Shown here in pieces: positions 59,377 to 64,000 of a stretch of DNA of 64,000 nucleotides. This stretch comes from Silene conica (taxonomy: Eukaryota; Streptophyta; Magnoliopsida; Caryophyllales; Caryophyllaceae): positions 7,706,399 to 7,770,398 of the forward strand of contig CM055314.2 of NCBI GenBank assembly GCA_029255685.2, read 5' to 3'. Under the pieces are notes generated by a model. That model had not been told where the DNA came from, ran no database searches, and saw only the letters and a program-made list of their open reading frames with translations. How positions within the stretch are numbered: position 1 is the stretch's first letter; each line of letters starts with the position of its first letter. The position numbers and the translations under genes were made by a program.

Positions 59377-62300
59377 TTATATTTTGTCACGCAAACCAAT
59401 TTCCGACCGAAGTCTTTCGAATTGTTCTCTTTCCAACGGTTTTGTGAAAATATCCGCAAGTTGATCTTCGGTTCTACAAAAACTTAAGCATATATGCCCT
59501 TTTTCCACTTGATCACGTAGAAAATGATGTCGGATGTCTATGTGTTTGGTACGTGAGTGTTGTATTGGATTTTTTGAAATGTTAATTGCACTAGTGTTAT
59601 CGCAAAAAATAGGGGTAGTTTCGAAAATTAGACCGTAGTCATGTAATTGTTGTCTTACCCATAGAATTTGCGCACAACAAAGAGCGGCACTTACATACTC
59701 ACTTTCGGCCGTGGACAATGTAACGGTGTTTTGTTTCTTTGAGGCCCACGAAATTATGCATGGTCCAAGGAATGTTGCAATTCCCGACGTGCTTTTTCTT
59801 TCCACGAGATCACCGGCATAGTCCGCATCCGAGAAACCTACAAGATCAAGTTCAAAATGAGTTGGATACCAAAGATGTACTCCTTGTGTTCCAACCAAAT
59901 ACCTAAAAATCCGTTTTACGGCTTTGAAGTGTGATTCTTTAGGATTTGCTTGGAAACGAGCACATACACAAACACTATATTGTATATCCGGACGACTTGC
60001 GGTTAAGTAGAGAAGTGAGCCAATCATACCTCGATAAATCCTCTCACTTACACTCTTACCTTCTTCATCTTTGTCAATTTTGACTTTGGACATCATGGGG
60101 GTAGGCATTGGTTTGGAGTCGGACAACCCGAACTTATTTAACATCTCTTTTAAGTACTTTTGTTGATGAATCATTGTTCCTTGTTCATTTTGTTTGATTT
60201 GAAGACCAAGGAAAAATCCTAGTTCTCCCATCATACTCATTTCAAATTCGGATGTCATCAAATCAGAAAAATACTTATAAAGAACGTTATTTGTTGCACC
60301 AAAAATGATATCATCGACATAAACTTGTGCAAGCAACAGTTCAGTTCCTTGTGACTTAATAAACAACGTTTTATCAACCGAGCCTCGTGAGAAGCCGTTT
60401 TCAAGTAAAAACTTAGACAATCTGTCGTACCAAGCTCGAGGAGCTTGCTTTAAACCGTAAAGTGCTTTGTCAAGTTTGAAAACATGGTTAGGAAATTCAT
60501 TATTTATAAATCCGGGAGGTTGTTCAACAAAAACTTCCTTTTCAAGGTATCCATTTAGAAACGCGGTTTTCACGTCCATTTGAAAGAGTTTGATACCTTG
60601 AAAGGATGCAAAAGCTATGAGCATACGTATGGCCTCAAGTCTAGCTACCGGTGCAAAGGTTTCATCATAATCAATCCCTTCTTGTTGATTATACCCTTGC
60701 ACCACTAATCTAGCCTTGTTACGTACGATTTCTCCAACATCATCAAGCTTATTGCGAAAGACCCACCTCGTACCAATGACAGTACGTTGGGCAGGCCTAG
60801 GAACCAGATGCCATACCTTGTTACGTTCAAATTGCTCTAATTCTTCTTGCATTGCTGTGGTCCAGTATTCATCAGTCAAGGCCACTGTGACATTGGTTGG
60901 TTCAATTTTTGAGATGAAAGAATGGAATGCACAGTAATTTTGGAGGGAGGATCTGGTTTTTACTCCTGAATTAAGATCACTGGTTAGGTTTGATAGAGGA
61001 TGTGAGCTTTGATGTTTCCAATTTTTTAGGACAAGTGGTTCGGGGGAGTTATTTGTTTCTGATGCAACAGTAGAAGCTACTGTTGAATTTTGGGAATTTG
61101 TTGAAAGAGGACTTGGTTCTTCCTCTGTTTGTGTGGTCAGTTGCTTTTCCCTTTCCAAATTCCCCCCTGAGGTGCTGGCTTCTTCTGTTGGTGAAGGAGT
61201 GTTAGTTCCCCCTGGATTTTGGCCGTTTTCCTCATGCAACAGTTGATCAGACTGTTGCTCGTCCTCTTCTAGCACTTTATCCATATCACGACGGATCATG
61301 CCAATCTCAAAGTCATCATCATATTCATCTTCTTCATCCTGATCATCAGAAATAAACAAACTTGATTCATCAAATATTACATGTACGCTTTCCTCCATTT
61401 TCATGGTACGTTTGTTATATATTTTATAAGCCTTACTATGTTCCGAATATCCGACAAATACTCCTTCATCACTTCGAGCATCAAATTTTCCAAGGTTGTC
61501 TTTTCCATTATTGTGAACAAAACACTTACTACCAAAACATTTTAAGTGTGAAATGTTAGGTTTTCTGCCTCGAAGCAATTCATAAGGAGTCTTGTTTGAC
61601 ATTTTTCGAATCATAACACGGTTATAAGTATAACAAGACGTATTGACCGCTTCTGCCCAAAAATTTCTAGGAACCTTAGAGCTAATGAGTAAAGTCCTAG
61701 CCATGTTTTCCAAAGTTCGATTCATTCTTTCCACTACCCCGTTTTGTTGTGGGGTTCTAGCGGCAGAAAAGTTATGGCTAACACCGTACTCATTACAATA
61801 GTCATTGAAAGATGAATTCTCAAATTCGGATCCATGATCGGATCTTAATGAAATGAGTTTGTATCCAAATTTATTTTGAACCTTCTTGACCCAAATAAGG
61901 AATTCATCAAAGGTTTGATCCTTAGAAATTAGGAACAAAATCCAAACGTACCGTGAGAAGTCATCAACAATTACACAAATGTACCTACTACCACCTTTGC
62001 TAGGTATACGCATTGGTCCACATAGATCTATGTGGATGAGTTCTAGTGGTAGAGAAGTGCTAATGACATTTTTGGATTTAAAGGAGTTCTTTACTTGTTT
62101 CCCTTTTACACAGTCATCACAAAGAGATTTGAATTCAAATTTTATGTTAGGAATGCCATCTACTAGGTCAAGTTTTCTTATGGTATTTAGTGTTTTGGCA
62201 TTCACATGACCAAGTCGTTTATGCCAAAGCCAAGGGTTATTCTTTTAAACACTCATGCAAGACAAGGTTTGTCCCGACAAGGAGTGAAGATTGGTCATGT

Positions 62301-62649
62301 AAACATCCTTAACACGATTACCACTAAGAATGAGATTCCTAGTCTTTTCATCTATTATTCTACATTCATTTGCACGGAATTCAACAATATTACCACGATC
62401 ACATAATTGAGAAATACTAAGAAGATTGTGCTTCAAACCTTTGACAAACAACACTTTGTCGACGCATAGTGACTTTGACTTACCAACTTTTCCAGTACCA
62501 ACTATTTCACCTCGTTTGTTGTCACCAAAAGTCACCATACCGCCATCATAGGCCTTTAGTGAGAGAAATTGGTTTTTATCTCCCGTCATATGACGTGAGC
62601 ATCCACTGTCCAAATACCAATTGCTGCTGCCTCCCACTATAGCCTGCAC
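59377..62649 (-). pseudogene. Sirevirus pol (protease-integrase-RT-RNase H), one in-frame stop
   Basis: The frame runs from just after the gag stop (about 62649) to the stop at 59377, with one internal TAA at 62247-62245 in the same frame. Blocks in order: protease WYLDSGCSRHMTGD; the pre-integrase zinc region with CDDC; integrase with HIDLCGP, SLRSDHGSEF and PQQNGVVER (D, D, E triad); RT with FQMDVKTAFLNG, YGLKQAPRAWYDRL and VYVDDIIFGA (the YVDD active site); RNase H with GFSDADYAGD, TLSTAESEYV, CDNTSAI and KHIDIRHHFLRDQV. It copies the element RNA into DNA and inserts it, acting in virus-like particles. The stop falls between protease and the integrase core. All other catalytic motifs are present. 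Confidence 0.9.
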
Positions 62650-62653
62650 ATAA

Positions 62654-64000
62654 TCAATTCGTTAGTTTAGGAACCCAGACTAGCTTGGGTTCCTTCTTAA
62701 CATTCTTCTTTTTAAACACTTCCTTTTTGACCCATGATTGTTTAGCTCTTGAAGTACTTCTTTCTAGGTCAAGTTTTCTCTTTTCACATCCATTGAACTC
62801 ATGACCGGTGTTACCACAATAGTTACAGATTATGTATTCAGCAAGACCAGCGTATTTTCTTCTTCTGAAGTCAGTTTGACTCGGATCTTGGTTTCTAATG
62901 CAACAGTGTGTGTTACTGTTGCGTGAAAAACCAAGTCCAGTCATTTTCTCTCGACATTCATATTCTTGTGATTGCTTTAGAAGAAATTCTAGAACTCTCT
63001 GACTACCTTCCCATTTGAGATAGAAGGTTTTGGCCTCATCTAACTTTTTATTCAAGGTCTTGATTTCACTTAGATGTTCATGGTTTAGCCTTTGTGATTT
63101 GTCGAGAGCATGTTTAATGTGACTCACCTCATCACTCAACATTGATCCAACTTGTTGTAGTTGTTTGTTATCTTGCTTATAGAAAGTGAGTTCAAATAGC
63201 AAAGAGTCACGTTCCTTGGTGATTGTGGAGACACGTTTGTTAAGGCTGCTCAATTCTTTGTCAAGATCTGATGCAACAGTGCAAGAGTCTGTGACATGAA
63301 TTTGTTCCAGCTTTTTGGTAAGAGTACGATTCTGTTTTTGCAAACTCTTGATTTCATTTTCGACACTGGTTGAGGAGCTGGTTATGTCATTTTCATTTAG
63401 ACTTTCTTTTAGACAAATGTTTTCTTCAGCAATGTTCTCGATTTCTTCTTGCATTGCTTCAAGTTTATCATTTTGAACACGACACTTGTCTATGAATTGA
63501 TCTAATAAAATGCACACTTTATCTTTTGAGAATGACCGAGCCTTTTTCTTAAGTGAGTTTACCTCATTGTCGGAGTCAGAGTTGGAATCATTTGAGTGGG
63601 CCATAAGACATACGACCTTTTCTTTAGAGGATTTTGAGACACTTTTTGAAGAGTTTGACGAGACACATAACTTGGCATCTAATTCGTCCTCAAGGATTTC
63701 CTCCTCTTCGGAATCAGATAAACCCCAAATAGCCGTCATGACTTTTGCCTTATAATCTTGCTTTGCAACGTCACGTTTCTCCTTTGATTTAAATAGATCC
63801 CACTTTGGACATTCTTTGATTTGGTGACCCTTGTCACCACATTTAAAGCATCCAATAGTGGAGGTCGATTTTCTCTTAGGGAACTGTCGTTTACTAGCAT
63901 TAGTCTTAAACCTTTGAGAGCCCCTACCATTTATCATATTCGCAATGTTTTTGGTAAACAAAGCAAACTCATCGTCTCCATCCTCCTCATCACTAGAGAG
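62654..64000 (-). CDS. Sirevirus gag, C-terminal part (continues beyond right edge)
   Basis: The frame is open from the window edge (64000) to a TGA at 62656-62654, about 448 codons. The N-terminal capsid region is outside. It contains a first zinc knuckle CFKCGDKGHQIKEC (about 63855-63810), an acidic and Ser-rich linker, and a long coiled coil (about 63500-63000). A second knuckle, CNYCGNTGHEFNGC (about 62830-62790), precedes a basic tail KKEVFKKKNVKKEP. The protease-pol frame follows immediately after the stop in another frame, so expression of pol needs readthrough, frameshift or reinitiation. Two dyad sites (62900, 63274) lie in this coding region. Confidence 0.88.
   Translation of the reverse strand, partial: LSSDEEDGDDEFALFTKNIANMINGRGSQRFKTNASKRQFPKRKSTSTIGCFKCGDKGHQIKECPKWDLFKSKEKRDVAKQDYKAKVMTAIWGLSDSEEEEILEDELDAKLCVSSNSSKSVSKSSKEKVVCLMAHSNDSNSDSDNEVNSLKKKARSFSKDKVCILLDQFIDKCRVQNDKLEAMQEEIENIAEENICLKESLNENDITSSSTSVENEIKSLQKQNRTLTKKLEQIHVTDSCTVASDLDKELSSLNKRVSTITKERDSLLFELTFYKQDNKQLQQVGSMLSDEVSHIKHALDKSQRLNHEHLSEIKTLNKKLDEAKTFYLKWEGSQRVLEFLLKQSQEYECREKMTGLGFSRNSNTHCCIRNQDPSQTDFRRRKYAGLAEYIICNYCGNTGHEFNGCEKRKLDLERSTSRAKQSWVKKEVFKKKNVKKEPKLVWVPKLTN

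Larger units (their letters stand above)
55369..63296. repeat. Dispersed 23-bp dyad GCAACAGT-N7-ACTGTTGC (about 11 sites)
   Basis: Sites, with matches to the 16 fixed positions: 55369-55391 (15), 55768-55790 (13), 56356-56378 (16), 57180-57202 (14), 57779-57801 (14), 58364-58386 (14), 60869-60891 (12, doubtful), 61064-61086 (15), 61236-61258 (16), 62900-62922 (16), 63274-63296 (13). The 7-nt spacer is constant in length but not in sequence. Many sites extend to AT before and AT after. Each half contains CTGTTG/CAACAG, which fits the plant MYB core CNGTTR. Confidence 0.85.
55234..64000 (-). mobile_element. Sirevirus-type Ty1/Copia retrotransposon (5' end outside window)
   Basis: In minus-strand order: gag (open to the window edge), protease, integrase, reverse transcriptase, RNase H, a separate downstream ORF in the position of the Sirevirus envelope-like ORF, purine tracts and a 3' LTR of about 1.4 kb. 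The Copia order (integrase before RT), a large gag with two zinc knuckles and a coiled coil, and the LTR start TGTTGGAACATTTTAAG all fit Sireviruses. Observed defects are one in-frame stop in the protease-integrase region and one frameshift in the downstream ORF, so the copy is probably young but not intact. Confidence 0.93.

Noticed and set aside
55369-63296. A CRISPR-like reading of the repeated dyad
   Set aside because: The sites are irregularly spaced over 8 kb in a plant retrotransposon, with no spacer array and no Cas genes.

Overview
The window is nuclear DNA of a flowering plant. Genes carry spliceosomal introns with GT..AG borders, there is a nuclear-type tRNA gene, and the intergenic DNA is AT-rich and full of plant transposons (Stowaway MITEs, TRIM, hAT, PIF/Harbinger, Helitron, LINE, Copia/Sirevirus). 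The proteins look eudicot. The Stowaway ends and the 'CAGTGGCGGA' element would fit Caryophyllales, but that placement is weak. Exon models were built by hand from splice sites, reading phase and remembered family sequence.

Layout. 0-2.5 kb (minus): 5' half of a plastid heme oxygenase-2-like gene (HO2) running off the left edge, with a tRNA-Val(UAC) upstream. 3.8-4.4 kb (minus): a small conserved plant protein with TPR-like helices. 5.1-6.5 kb: a Stowaway-like element enclosing a decayed Copia gag fragment, then a TRIM. 8.9-13.0 kb (minus): complete eight-exon TRAPP subunit gene TRAPPC5/TRS31, with a tandemly copied start exon upstream. 14.5-20.7 kb: a satellite array (about 300-340 bp unit) split by a PIF/Harbinger-like MITE and a 2.1 kb Helitron. 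21.4-22.3 kb: a long-TIR element. 22.9-36.4 kb: a decayed type-B response-regulator gene plus eight more copies of its promoter and first exon, mostly in head-to-head pairs. 31-39.3 kb: segmental duplications. 42.9-47.9 kb (plus): complete seven-exon gene for a membrane-anchored Cys-rich plant protein of unknown function. 48.5 kb: 5'-truncated LINE with target-site duplication. 50.3-53.6 kb (plus): complete ORC2 gene. 55.2-64.0 kb (minus): most of a Sirevirus-type Copia retrotransposon (3' LTR, extra downstream ORF, pol, part of gag), with its 5' end beyond the right edge.

The host genes are unrelated housekeeping functions (plastid tetrapyrrole-related protein, vesicle tethering, replication licensing) and do not form a pathway.

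Most notable: (1) a 23-bp dyad, GCAACAGT-N7-ACTGTTGC, at about eleven places across the Sirevirus. It lies in the LTR and in three different reading frames of the coding regions, always with a 7-nt spacer. (2) HO2 intron 1 is bordered by a perfect 8-bp direct repeat that supplies both splice sites, and one end is a hAT-like terminus, so the intron looks like an inserted transposon. (3) Repeated head-to-head amplification of a pseudo-response-regulator promoter and first exon.
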